A stretch of DNA of 15,707 bases from an uncultured Oscillibacter sp. (lineage in GTDB: Bacteria; Bacillota; Clostridia; Oscillospirales; Oscillospiraceae): positions 1 to 15,707 of the forward strand of contig CAJUTB010000049.1 in assembly GCA_910589315.1 (NCBI GenBank), read 5' to 3'. Shown here piece after piece: positions 1 through 6,418 of this stretch. Position 1 is the first letter of the stretch; each line of letters opens with the position of its first letter. The position numbers and the translations under genes are program-made. Below the pieces are notes generated by a model that made no database searches, had not been told where the DNA came from, and saw only the letters and a program-made list of their open reading frames with translations.

Positions 1-88
1 CCTTCTTCTCGTTCTTCTCGTTCATGGCCTCGACGCGCTTCAGAAGCTCCGGGGCAACATACGGGCCTTTTTTAATGGATCTGCTCAT
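1..88 (-). CDS. rpsS: 30S ribosomal protein S19, N-terminal part (runs off window)
   Basis: Only the first 29 codons lie in the window; the gene continues past base 1. The N-terminus MSRSIKKGPYVAPELLKR is the characteristic start of bacterial S19, a small-subunit head protein that contacts S13 and 16S rRNA near the A site. The ATG at 86-88 is preceded by a ribosome-binding site (GGGAGG) that begins inside the rplB stop codon. The gap from rplB is only 16 bases, as expected for translationally linked genes of the S10 operon. The position directly after rplB matches the universal order L2-S19. The assignment is secure despite truncation. Confidence 0.96.
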   Translation of the reverse strand, partial: MSRSIKKGPYVAPELLKRVEAMNEKNEKK

Positions 89-104
89 AAGTTCTCTGCC
101 TCCC

Positions 105-941
105 TTACTTCTCGTTGCGGCGTTTCACGATGAACTTGCTGGTAGGATTCTTCTTCTTGCGGGTCTTGTAACCCATCGCCGGCTTGCCCCAGGGGGTCAC
201 AGGGCCGGGACGGCCAACCGGGGCGCGGCCCTCGCCGCCGCCATGGGGGTGGTCGTTGGGGTTCATGACGCTGCCGCGCACAGTGGGACGCCAGCCCATG
301 TGCCGCTTGCGGCCCGCCTTACCGATGTTGATGTTGGCGTGGTCGATGTTGCCCACCTGTCCGATGGTCGCCATGCAGTTCACGCGGACGATGCGGACTT
401 CGCCGGAAGGCATACGAATCTGAGCGTCGCCGCCCTCCTTCGCCATCAGCTGGGCCGCTGTGCCCGCCGAACGCACCAGCTGCGCACCGTTGCCGGGATG
501 CAGCTCGATGTTATGAATCATGGTGCCGACGGGGATGTTGGCCAGGGGAAGGGCGTTGCCCTCCTTGATGTCGGCCTTCGCGCCGGACTCCACCTTGTCG
601 CCCGCCTTCAGGCCCACGGGAGCCAGAATGTAGCGGCGTTCGCCGTCCTCATATTCCAGAAGGGCGATATTCGCGCTGCGGTTGGGGTCGTATTCCAGGC
701 GGAGAACTGTGGCAAACATATCGTGCTTGTCGCGCTTGAAGTCGATCACGCGGTACTTGCGCTTGTTGCCGCCGCCGCGGTGGCGGACGGTGATGCGGCC
801 ATAGCTGTTGCGGCCCGCACTCTTTTTCAGAGGCTGGGTCAGTTTCGGCTCGGGCTTGGCCTTCTTGTCAATGCCGTCGAACCCGGAGACTGTCATCTGA
901 CGTCTGGAGGGAGTCGTCGGCTTAAAGGTTTTGATAGACAT
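105..941 (-). CDS. rplB: 50S ribosomal protein L2
   Basis: 278 residues, the usual length for bacterial L2, which binds domain IV of 23S rRNA, supports subunit association and lies close to the peptidyl transferase centre. The protein starts MSIKTFKPTTPSRR. It has the RNA-binding fold in the first two thirds and the hallmark C-terminal block NPNDHPHGGGEGR from about residue 227, containing the conserved histidine region, followed by a basic tail rich in KKK and KRR. The start ATG at 941 has an AAGGAG motif about 10 bases upstream and is 25 bases from the end of rplW. It is the fifth gene of the S10 operon in this window. No anomalies seen. Confidence 0.98.
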   Translation of the reverse strand: MSIKTFKPTTPSRRQMTVSGFDGIDKKAKPEPKLTQPLKKSAGRNSYGRITVRHRGGGNKRKYRVIDFKRDKHDMFATVLRLEYDPNRSANIALLEYEDGERRYILAPVGLKAGDKVESGAKADIKEGNALPLANIPVGTMIHNIELHPGNGAQLVRSAGTAAQLMAKEGGDAQIRMPSGEVRIVRVNCMATIGQVGNIDHANINIGKAGRKRHMGWRPTVRGSVMNPNDHPHGGGEGRAPVGRPGPVTPWGKPAMGYKTRKKKNPTSKFIVKRRNEK

Positions 942-966
942 TCCGCTTTACACTCCTTCTCTAGTA

Positions 967-1263
967 TCAGACCATGCCTTCGAAGAATTCGATGGTCTTG
1001 GAATCCTCCGTCAGCTGGACGTAGGCTTTCTTCCAGCTCCGGGTCTTGCCGGGACGGCCCGCGCCCATGCGCTTTTCCTTGCCGGGCATCGTCACCGTGT
1101 TGACGGAAGACACCTTCACGCCGAAGATTTCCTCCACGGCCTTGCGAATCTCAATCTTGCCCGCGTCCTTCGCCACCTCGAAGACGTACTTCTTATCAGC
1201 GGCTCCGGCCATGGCGCGTTCAGTGATCACCGGACGAATAATGATGTCGTATGCGGTAGCCAT
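967..1263 (-). CDS. rplW: 50S ribosomal protein L23
   Basis: 98 residues, normal length. L23 sits at the polypeptide exit tunnel and is the docking site for trigger factor and signal recognition particle. The N-terminus AYDIIIRPVITERA is the conserved L23 opening, and the segment MPGKEKRMGAGRPGKTRSWK corresponds to the basic extended loop that reaches into the tunnel wall. The start codon overlaps the rplD stop by one base (TAATG), which implies coupled translation with rplD. It is followed by rplB after 25 bases. Identity and start are clear. Confidence 0.97.
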   Translation of the reverse strand: MATAYDIIIRPVITERAMAGAADKKYVFEVAKDAGKIEIRKAVEEIFGVKVSSVNTVTMPGKEKRMGAGRPGKTRSWKKAYVQLTEDSKTIEFFEGMV

Positions 1264-1886
1264 TATGCGTACACCTCCTCGATCTTGGCGAGGGCGGCCT
1301 GATCCACCACCAGGTACTTTGCATTCAGAATGTCATAGACATTCAGCTGTGCAGCGGGGGCGGTCAGCACGCCGGGCAGGTTCCGGGCGCTCTTGACTAC
1401 CACTTCGTCCATCGCGGGCGTGACCACCACGGCCTTCCCATCCACATGGACGGCGTCCAGGAACTTGCGGAAATTGGCGGTCTTGATGGCGTCCAGGGCG
1501 ATCTTGTCGATCACCACCAGGCTTCCCTCCGCCGCCTTCGCGGAGAGGACGGACTTCAGGGCCAGACGCCGGACCTTCTTATTTAATACATAGCGGTAGC
1601 TCCGGGGCTTCGGGGCAAACACAATGCCGCCGTGAGTCCACTGGGGCGAGCGAGTGCTGCCCTGACGGGCGTGGCCCGTGCCCTTCTGACGCCAGGGCTT
1701 GCGGCCGCCGCCGGAAACTTCCGCCCGGGTCAGCGCGCTCTGGGTGCCCTGGCGGCAGTTGGCCAGGTGGTTCTTTACGACCTCATGGACAACCGCTTCA
1801 TTCGGTTCAATGCCGAAAATCGCGTCGTTCAGCTCAACCGAGCCGACTTCCGCGCCGGCCATGTTCAATACTTTCATGGAAGACAT
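1263..1886 (-). CDS. rplD: 50S ribosomal protein L4
   Basis: 207 residues, the usual size. L4 contributes to the exit-tunnel constriction. In gamma-proteobacteria it is also the autogenous repressor of the S10 operon, acting on the operon leader. The conserved tunnel loop is visible at about residues 53-96, including GGGRKPWRQKGTGHARQGS. Two ATG codons lie three codons apart; the upstream one (1884-1886) is chosen because an AAAGGGG motif lies about 12 bases before it. It starts 20 bases after rplC and its stop overlaps the rplW start. Whether this L4 controls the structured leader upstream of rpsJ is open. Confidence 0.97.
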   Translation of the reverse strand: MSSMKVLNMAGAEVGSVELNDAIFGIEPNEAVVHEVVKNHLANCRQGTQSALTRAEVSGGGRKPWRQKGTGHARQGSTRSPQWTHGGIVFAPKPRSYRYVLNKKVRRLALKSVLSAKAAEGSLVVIDKIALDAIKTANFRKFLDAVHVDGKAVVVTPAMDEVVVKSARNLPGVLTAPAAQLNVYDILNAKYLVVDQAALAKIEEVYA

Positions 1887-1906
1887 TTACTCTCAGCGCC
1901 CCTTTC

Positions 1907-2626
1907 TTACTTGCTTCTGGCGGAAGCCTTCTGCGGGTTGCGGCCGGAAGCCTTCTGCGGGTTCTTGCTGATGTCCGCGCCGGCCTGCTTGACCTTGTGG
2001 ACCTTGACGGTGGACTTGATGGTGACCAGGCCGCCCTTGGGGCCGGGCACCGCGCCGCAGACCACCAGCATGTTCAGCTCGGGGTCCACCTTGACGACGG
2101 AGAGGTTCTGAACCGTGACCTGATCCACGCCCATGTGGCCCGCGCCGTCGCGGCCCTTCATGATGCGGCCGGGGGTCGTGCCCGCGCCCAGAGAGCCTTG
2201 GTGCCGGTGAACGGGGCCGCCGCCGTGGGTGTTGCGCTTCACGGCCGCGCCGTGACGCTTGACCACGCCCTGGAAGCCATGGCCCTTGCTGGTGCCGGTG
2301 ATATCCACATAGTCGCCGGCGGCAAAGGTGTCGGCCTTCACAATGTCGCCCACGTTCAATTCCGCGGCGTTTTCCAGGTCGAATTCCTTCAGGTGCTTCT
2401 TGGGGGCAACCCCCGCCTTGTTCAGATGGCCCAGCTCCGGCTTGGAGAGCTTGCGCTCGGCCACGTCCTCGAAGCCCAGCTGCACGGACGCATAGCCGTC
2501 CTTCTCAGCCGTCTTCTTCTGCACGACCACGCAAGGTCCCGCCTCAATGACCGTGACGGGAATCACGTGGCCGTTTTCGTCAAAAATCTGGGACATTCCC
2601 ACTTTTTTGCCGATGATCGCTTTCAT
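1907..2626 (-). CDS. rplC: 50S ribosomal protein L3
   Basis: 239 residues with the start MKAIIGKKVGMSQIFDENG, typical of L3, an early-assembly protein whose long loop reaches the peptidyl transferase centre. The internal block GTSKGHGFQGVVKRHG and the following glycine-rich TPGR region are family hallmarks. An in-frame upstream extension of 29 codons is rejected because a perfect AAGGAGG sits 8 bases before the ATG at 2624-2626. The C-terminus is unusual: an eight-residue unit containing NPQKASGR is tandemly repeated (1921-1963), giving a short basic extension. The 127-base spacer before this gene is unusually long for the S10 operon and carries two hairpins. Confidence 0.97.
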   Translation of the reverse strand: MKAIIGKKVGMSQIFDENGHVIPVTVIEAGPCVVVQKKTAEKDGYASVQLGFEDVAERKLSKPELGHLNKAGVAPKKHLKEFDLENAAELNVGDIVKADTFAAGDYVDITGTSKGHGFQGVVKRHGAAVKRNTHGGGPVHRHQGSLGAGTTPGRIMKGRDGAGHMGVDQVTVQNLSVVKVDPELNMLVVCGAVPGPKGGLVTIKSTVKVHKVKQAGADISKNPQKASGRNPQKASARSK

Positions 2627-2640
2627 GTAGGTTCCTCCTT

Positions 2641-2731
2641 GATTAAAGGTTATTGGTTGGGCGAGGCGGCCATTGGGAACCGTTGCTCGGCCAACTTGAC
2701 CCGTCCGCCTCAATCACGCGGCGGACTGCGG
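2641..2731 (-). promoter_or_regulatory. Structured rpsJ-rplC spacer, possible translational control element
   Basis: In the minus-strand RNA two hairpins stand in tandem before rplC. The first pairs 2720-2726 with 2703-2709 (seven perfect base pairs, GTCCGCC against GGCGGAC, 10-base loop). The second pairs 2686-2695 with 2656-2665 (nine of ten pairs, 20-base loop). The loop of the second contains GGTTCC (2676-2681), the exact complement of GGAACC (2630-2635), which overlaps the end of the rplC Shine-Dalgarno sequence. The structures are seen; a regulatory role is inference. Confidence 0.45.
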
Positions 2732-2753
2732 TGCTGACTGGGTAAATGGGGGC

Positions 2754-3065
2754 TTACAGCTTGATCTCGATTTCCACGCCTGCGGGGAGTTCCAGAGCCA
2801 TCAGGGCCTCCACCGTCTTGGGGGTGGACTTCGTAATGTCGATCAGACGCTTATGGGTGCGCCGTTCAAACTGCTCGCGGCTGTCCTTGTATTTGTGGAC
2901 GGCCCGCAGGATGGTGACGATTTCCTTTTTCGTCGGCAGCGGGATGGGGCCGGAAACTTCCGCGCCGGTGCGCTTCGCGGTTTCCACGATCTTTTCCGCG
3001 CTCTGATCGATCACCTGATGATCGTAAGCCTTCAGACGGATGCGGATCTTTTCTTTTTGTGCCAT
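2754..3065 (-). CDS. rpsJ: 30S ribosomal protein S10
   Basis: 103 residues, first gene of the S10 operon. S10 is a head protein of the 30S subunit and, as NusE, part of the transcription antitermination complex with NusB. Conserved blocks seen are KIRIRLKAYDHQVIDQSA near the start, GPIPLPTKKE in the middle and HKRLIDI in the C-terminal third. A longer in-frame reading that extends into the leader is rejected: the ATG at 3063-3065 is preceded by AGGAGG at ideal distance and gives the standard S10 N-terminus, MAQKEKIRI. The gene is preceded by a leader of about 280 nt with a terminator-like hairpin and followed by a 127-base structured spacer before rplC. Confidence 0.98.
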   Translation of the reverse strand: MAQKEKIRIRLKAYDHQVIDQSAEKIVETAKRTGAEVSGPIPLPTKKEIVTILRAVHKYKDSREQFERRTHKRLIDITKSTPKTVEALMALELPAGVEIEIKL

Positions 3066-3347
3066 AATCGTTTTTCCTCCTGATTCGTACTGTGTCGTGT
3101 TCTCAAGTCTCGACTCTGTACGGCGAGAGAAAATTTTTCTGGCCACTGAACCGTGCGTATCATTCCATTTCACGAAAAAACCGGCGCAGGATCTGGCCGG
3201 TTTCGTCAGGACGCAGTGATTCCGCAGCGTACAGACTTTTCTCAGCCGCCCGATTATCGGACATACTCCCCGGAAGTTACCTCTTTCGAGCAATCTCCCG
3301 GTTCATCGCAGTTTCGCGCAGCAGGACCTCGCCCTGCTTTCGCGGAC
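3066..3347 (-). promoter_or_regulatory. S10 operon leader RNA
   Basis: The stretch between the S10 promoter and rpsJ holds no convincing protein gene. Read as minus-strand RNA it begins with a strong hairpin (3344-3315: CGCG plus AGCAGG arms separated by small bulges, 7-base loop) almost at the predicted transcription start. About 140 nt into the RNA comes a terminator-like hairpin (3203-3175), and then about 110 nt run to the rpsJ start. A 34-codon reading frame (3264-3160) overlaps the terminator. Leaders with attenuation controlled by L4 are known for the S10 operon of gamma-proteobacteria. This one does not visibly match that structure, so the trigger is unknown. Confidence 0.6.
3175..3203 (-). 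terminator. Intrinsic terminator / attenuator inside the S10 leader
   Basis: On the minus strand the arm AAACCGGC (3203-3196) continues into CAG, a three-base loop ATC, then CTG, one bulged C and GCCGGTTT, followed at once by further T to give a run of six (3180-3175). This is an 11-pair stem with one bulge plus a U-tract, the canonical form of a Rho-independent terminator. It lies between the only strong promoter and rpsJ with no gene in between, which fits an attenuator or the 3' end of a short leader RNA of about 170 nt. Confidence 0.7.
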
Positions 3348-3353
3348 TCGCTT

Positions 3354-3382
3354 ATCATAACGGAATTTTTCCCGCTTGTCAA
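3354..3382 (-). promoter_or_regulatory. S10 operon promoter
   Basis: Minus-strand -35 box TTGACA (3382-3377, perfect), 17-base spacer, -10 box TATGAT (3359-3354, five of six). The 40 bases upstream of the -35 (3383-3422) are nearly pure A/T with short A-tracts, like an UP element for the RNA polymerase alpha subunit. This is the strongest promoter-like sequence in the window and suits a ribosomal protein operon. Predicted start of transcription is near 3347. Confidence 0.85.
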
Positions 3383-3475
3383 GCATATTTTCTCTATTTT
3401 CTATAAATTTTTCAAGTTTTTTTCGTCAGGCCCCTTTGGGACGCGGAATGGTCCCTCCCGACCCTGGAAAACGGC

Positions 3476-3619
3476 CTATTTCTTCCGCCATTCTTTCAGG
3501 ACGCTGCACATTATATAAATGAGGTATCCCAAAAACAAAACGCCCATCGGGAGCAGTACGAGGAACCCCACCGCTTTCCATACGGCCATGCACAAAGCCG
3601 CTTCCACTAACGCGCCCAT
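3476..3619 (-). CDS. Small single-span membrane protein (47 residues), unknown function
   Basis: I do not recognise this family. The ATG at 3617-3619 follows GGAGGAG at ideal spacing, one of the best ribosome-binding sites in the window, and the frame closes with TAG at 3476-3478. The product begins MGALVEAALCMAVWKAVG and continues as an unbroken hydrophobic stretch (about residues 9-40, containing VLLPMGVLFLGYLIYIM), then ends in the basic tail LKEWRKK. This fits one transmembrane helix with the positive C-terminus in the cytoplasm. A promoter in the right orientation starts about 107 nt upstream. It lies between the divergent ymfF operon and the S10 promoter, with no clear terminator after it, so some read-through into the S10 leader is possible. 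A longer overlapping frame at 3426-3719 lacks such a signal. Confidence 0.62.
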   Translation of the reverse strand: MGALVEAALCMAVWKAVGFLVLLPMGVLFLGYLIYIMCSVLKEWRKK

Positions 3620-3713
3620 GTCCGCTCCTCCTCAATCGAAAAATTTCCCCCGGAAGAAACACCGCTTTCTTTGGGTTTTCACCGCCCTGCGAAGCCGCTT
3701 CAAAAGAACCATC

Positions 3714-3742
3714 TTGCATTTTTTCCCTGTTCAGTATATACT
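3714..3742 (+). promoter_or_regulatory. Promoter of the ymfF-ymfH-lgt operon
   Basis: TTGCAT (3714-3719), 17-base spacer, TATACT (3737-3742). Predicted transcription start is near 3749, giving a leader of about 120 nt before ymfF. The -10 overlaps a mirror-image -10 on the other strand. Confidence 0.6.
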
Positions 3743-3761
3743 AAGGGTGGTTACTTTGCAA
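3733..3761 (-). promoter_or_regulatory. Divergent promoter toward the small membrane gene
   Basis: On the minus strand TTGCAA (3761-3756), 17-base spacer, TATACT (3738-3733). It shares the palindrome AGTATATACT (3733-3742) with the plus-strand promoter, so polymerase can probably occupy only one orientation at a time. Predicted start is near 3726. Confidence 0.55.
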
Positions 3762-3766
3762 GCGTC

Positions 3767-3846
3767 TTCCGCCCTTGGCGGAAATTTTGAATCGTACCGG
3801 CGGCGCGCGCCATACTACTTTATTATAATGTATACCCGCTGCCGGT
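3767..3846 (+). promoter_or_regulatory. Two hairpins in the ymfF leader
   Basis: Hairpin one: TTCCGCC (3767-3773), three-base loop, GGCGGAA (3777-3783), followed by ATTTT; this resembles a weak terminator close to the start of transcription. Hairpin two: ACCGGCGGCG (3796-3805) pairs with CGCTGCCGGT (3837-3846) with one G-U pair and a 31-base AT-rich loop, followed by TTTT and directly by the ymfF ribosome-binding site. A TATAAT inside the loop (3824-3829) has no matching -35. Regulation is conjectural. Confidence 0.4.
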
Positions 3847-3867
3847 TTTACAAAAGGAGCTGAAACC

Positions 3868-5136
3868 TTGAACATCAGAACCAAACTCGCCGAAGGCATT
3901 TATCTCACCTGCCTCCCGGCGCAGAAATTCAAAACCAGCCTCTTATCCGCACAATTTGTCGTTCCTCTCCGTCAGGAAACCGCCTCCGCCACCGCGCTCC
4001 TCCCCAGCGTCCTCCGCCGCGGAACCGTTACCTGTCCCGACATGGGCCTCCTCTCCGCCCGCCTCGACAAGCTCTATGGAGCCAGAATTGACGCCACCGT
4101 CCGCAAAAAAGCGGAAACTCAGTGCGCCGGTTTCGTTGCCAGCTTCATCGACGACCGCTTCGCGCCCGGCGGCGAAAAACTCCTGGAGCCTGTCGCCAAT
4201 CTTTTGGGGGAACTGATCTGCGACCCCGCTACCGAGCGGGGCCGTTTTGTGCCCGGCTATTTTGAAAGCGAAAAAGTCAACCTCGTCAACGCCATCCGCA
4301 GTCTGATCAACGACAAACGGGGCTATGCCGACAGCCGCCTTCTTCGTGAGATGTGCGCCGGAGAGCCTTACGGCGTCCCCAGACTGGGTACGGTGGAAAC
4401 TGCGGAAGCCTTACAGCCCCAAAAGCTCTACGCCCACTACGGCAAAACCGTCGCCTCCTCCCGCCTGGAACTCTTTTACTGCGGCAGCGCAGAGCGGTCC
4501 CGTCTGGAACAGGCCCTTCTCTCCGCTTTCTCCACCCTGCCCAGAGAATCCATTCCAGAGCTTCCCCCGTCCAGCTTTCACGTCCCTTCGGCGGAGCCGC
4601 GCTATTTCACCGAATCCCTCGACGTGACCCAGGGCAAGCTGGGGATGGGCTTCTCCTGCGCCAGTGAAGATCACATCGCGCTGATGATGGGCAACACGCT
4701 CTTTGGCGGCAGCAGCAATTCCAAGCTCTTTTTGAACGTCCGGGAAAAACTCTCCCTCTGCTACTATGCCTCCTCCCTCTATCACCGCCAAAAGGGCATG
4801 ATTACCGTTTCCTCCGGCATTGAGTTCGACGACTACCAGCGGGCCTCCGACGAAATCCTCGCCCAGCTTGCCGCTGTCCAGAACGGCCAGCTGGAGGACT
4901 GGGAACTTGAGGCCGCCCGCAGTTCTCTGCTCAACGCCTACGCCTCTATGGGCGACTCCCAGAGCCGGATGGAAAACTTTTATCTGGGGCAAATCGCCAC
5001 CGGCCGCGGCGAAACCCCCGAGGATTTGGCCGCGCAGGTCCGGGAGGTCTCTTTGGAACGCATCCTCCGGGCCATGAAAACCGTGCGGCTGGATACCGTT
5101 TATTTCCTTCAGGGAAAGGAGGCTGTGGAAGAATGA
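3868..5136 (+). CDS. ymfF: M16-family peptidase-like protein YmfF/YfmF (inactive partner)
   Basis: 422 residues, the length of the short M16B-type proteins. The protein is related to zinc peptidases but lacks the HxxEH zinc motif. The equivalent helix reads TASATALLPSVLRRG, so it is probably the non-catalytic half of a heterodimer with the next gene product. The late segment GGSSNSKLFLNVREKLSLCYYASS is the conserved substrate-clamp region of such partners. The family is annotated as associated with 5-aminopentanol modification of elongation factor P, after the Bacillus ymf cluster. The start is a TTG (3868-3870) with AAGGAG 8 bases upstream; no better start exists. Its stop overlaps the ymfH start in ATGA. 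Cytoplasmic, no signal peptide seen. Confidence 0.85.
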   Translation: MNIRTKLAEGIYLTCLPAQKFKTSLLSAQFVVPLRQETASATALLPSVLRRGTVTCPDMGLLSARLDKLYGARIDATVRKKAETQCAGFVASFIDDRFAPGGEKLLEPVANLLGELICDPATERGRFVPGYFESEKVNLVNAIRSLINDKRGYADSRLLREMCAGEPYGVPRLGTVETAEALQPQKLYAHYGKTVASSRLELFYCGSAERSRLEQALLSAFSTLPRESIPELPPSSFHVPSAEPRYFTESLDVTQGKLGMGFSCASEDHIALMMGNTLFGGSSNSKLFLNVREKLSLCYYASSLYHRQKGMITVSSGIEFDDYQRASDEILAQLAAVQNGQLEDWELEAARSSLLNAYASMGDSQSRMENFYLGQIATGRGETPEDLAAQVREVSLERILRAMKTVRLDTVYFLQGKEAVEE

Positions 5137-6401
5137 AACAGACCTTTTATGAGCGAATCGGCGAATCCATCCACCGGGAAACCCTGCCCAACGGGCTACA
5201 AATCTGCATCGTCCCCAAGCCGGATTTCGTCAAAAAATACGCCTTTTTTGCCACCCGGTACGGCGGCATGGACACCCGCTTCCAGCTTGGCGGCGTCTGG
5301 CGCGACACGCCCGCCGGCATCGCCCACTATCTGGAACACAAGATGTTCGACACCAAGGAGGGCAACGCCCTGCAAAAGCTCGCCCAAAACGGCGCGGAAC
5401 CCAACGCGTTCACCTCCAACTCCATGACCGGTTACTATTTCGATTCCACCAGCCATTTTGAGGAAAACCTGGAAATCCTCCTCTCCTTCGTCTCAATCCC
5501 CTATTTTACAGAGGAGAGCGTCGCAAAGGAACAGGGCATCATCAGCCAGGAAATCCGCATGATTGAGGACAACCCCGACTGGCAGCTTTACACCCGGATG
5601 CTCCGCGCCCTTTACAGCGCCAATGCTTCCCGTGTTTCCATCGCCGGAACCGTCGAGAGCATTTCCCACATCACTGCGGAAACCCTTTACGACTGCCACC
5701 GCGCTTTCTACACGCCCTCCAACATGATTCTTACCGTCGTGGGCAATGTGGACCCCATCCACGTCGTCGACCTTGCCCGCCGGATTCTCCCCCGTGAAGG
5801 CGGTCCCGCCATTCCCAGAGACTATGGCGACGAACCCTCCGCCATTGCGGAGCGGGAAACGAAACTCACCATGGAAGTCTCTATGCCCCAATTTCTGCTA
5901 GGCTTCAAATGCCGCCCCGTGGACGGCGGCGAGGACTACCTCCGCACCTCCCTCCTGGGCGATATGGCCTGTGACCTGCTCCTAGGCGAATCCAGCCCCC
6001 TCTATCAGCGGCTGTACACCCAGGGCCTGATTGACAGCAGCTTCGGCGGTGATTACGAGGTTATGCCCGGCGTCGCCCACCTCTTTGCTGGCGGCGACAG
6101 CAAAGACCCTCACGCCGTTGCCGGAGAAATTCAAAAGGAAATCGAACGCATTGCCGCTCATGGCTTTGACCCCGCTTTTTACGAACAGGTCCGCCGGGCT
6201 CTTTACGGCGCGTACCTCCGGGCCCTGAACTCCTTCGAGAACATCGCCGTTTCCCTCACCGAAGGATACTTCCGCGGCTACGACCCCTTCCGCTTCCCCC
6301 AGATTTTCGAGTCCGTTTCCCAAAACGACGTGCTGGATTTCCTCCGGGAGAATGTCTCGGCAGACCGGGCAGTCCTCAGCCAGATCGTGCCCAAGGATTG
6401 A
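5133..6401 (+). CDS. ymfH: M16-family zinc peptidase YmfH/YfmH (active partner)
   Basis: 422 residues. The inverted zinc motif is present as HYLEH (H65, E68, H69) in AGIAHYLEHKMFD, and the third ligand is expected in KEQGIISQEIRM (E133 or E140), so this is the catalytic half of the YmfF/YmfH pair. The C-terminal half has the degenerate M16 repeat, including LLGESSPLYQRLYTQGLIDS. It overlaps ymfF by four bases (ATGA) with GGAGG about 11 bases upstream, implying coupled synthesis of equal amounts. Family knowledge links this pair to EF-P 5-aminopentanol modification in Bacillus, where a third member (ymfI) is an SDR reductase. No SDR is in this operon, and the one nearby lies on the opposite strand. 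Confidence 0.88.
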   Translation: MKQTFYERIGESIHRETLPNGLQICIVPKPDFVKKYAFFATRYGGMDTRFQLGGVWRDTPAGIAHYLEHKMFDTKEGNALQKLAQNGAEPNAFTSNSMTGYYFDSTSHFEENLEILLSFVSIPYFTEESVAKEQGIISQEIRMIEDNPDWQLYTRMLRALYSANASRVSIAGTVESISHITAETLYDCHRAFYTPSNMILTVVGNVDPIHVVDLARRILPREGGPAIPRDYGDEPSAIAERETKLTMEVSMPQFLLGFKCRPVDGGEDYLRTSLLGDMACDLLLGESSPLYQRLYTQGLIDSSFGGDYEVMPGVAHLFAGGDSKDPHAVAGEIQKEIERIAAHGFDPAFYEQVRRALYGAYLRALNSFENIAVSLTEGYFRGYDPFRFPQIFESVSQNDVLDFLRENVSADRAVLSQIVPKD

Positions 6402-6418
6402 AAAGGAGGGCCGTTTTT

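Noticed and set aside
24..1103. Long plus-strand open frame opposite rplB and rplW
   Set aside because: It is the antisense shadow of ribosomal protein genes; no ribosome-binding site and low-complexity A/H/D-rich translation.
1997..2737. Plus-strand open frame opposite rplC
   Set aside because: Antisense shadow of rplC with no domain-like sequence.
3066..3293. N-terminal extension of rpsJ into the leader
   Set aside because: The standard S10 start with AGGAGG lies at 3065, and the extension would cross the attenuator.
3426..3719. 97-codon minus-strand frame overlapping the small membrane gene
   Set aside because: It overlaps the 47-codon gene in another frame; its predicted protein is R/G/P-rich without a recognisable feature, and the strong ribosome-binding site serves the other frame.
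3824..3829. TATAAT as a second promoter for ymfF
   Set aside because: No -35 at 16-18 bases; the sequence is the loop of a hairpin, and a better promoter lies upstream.
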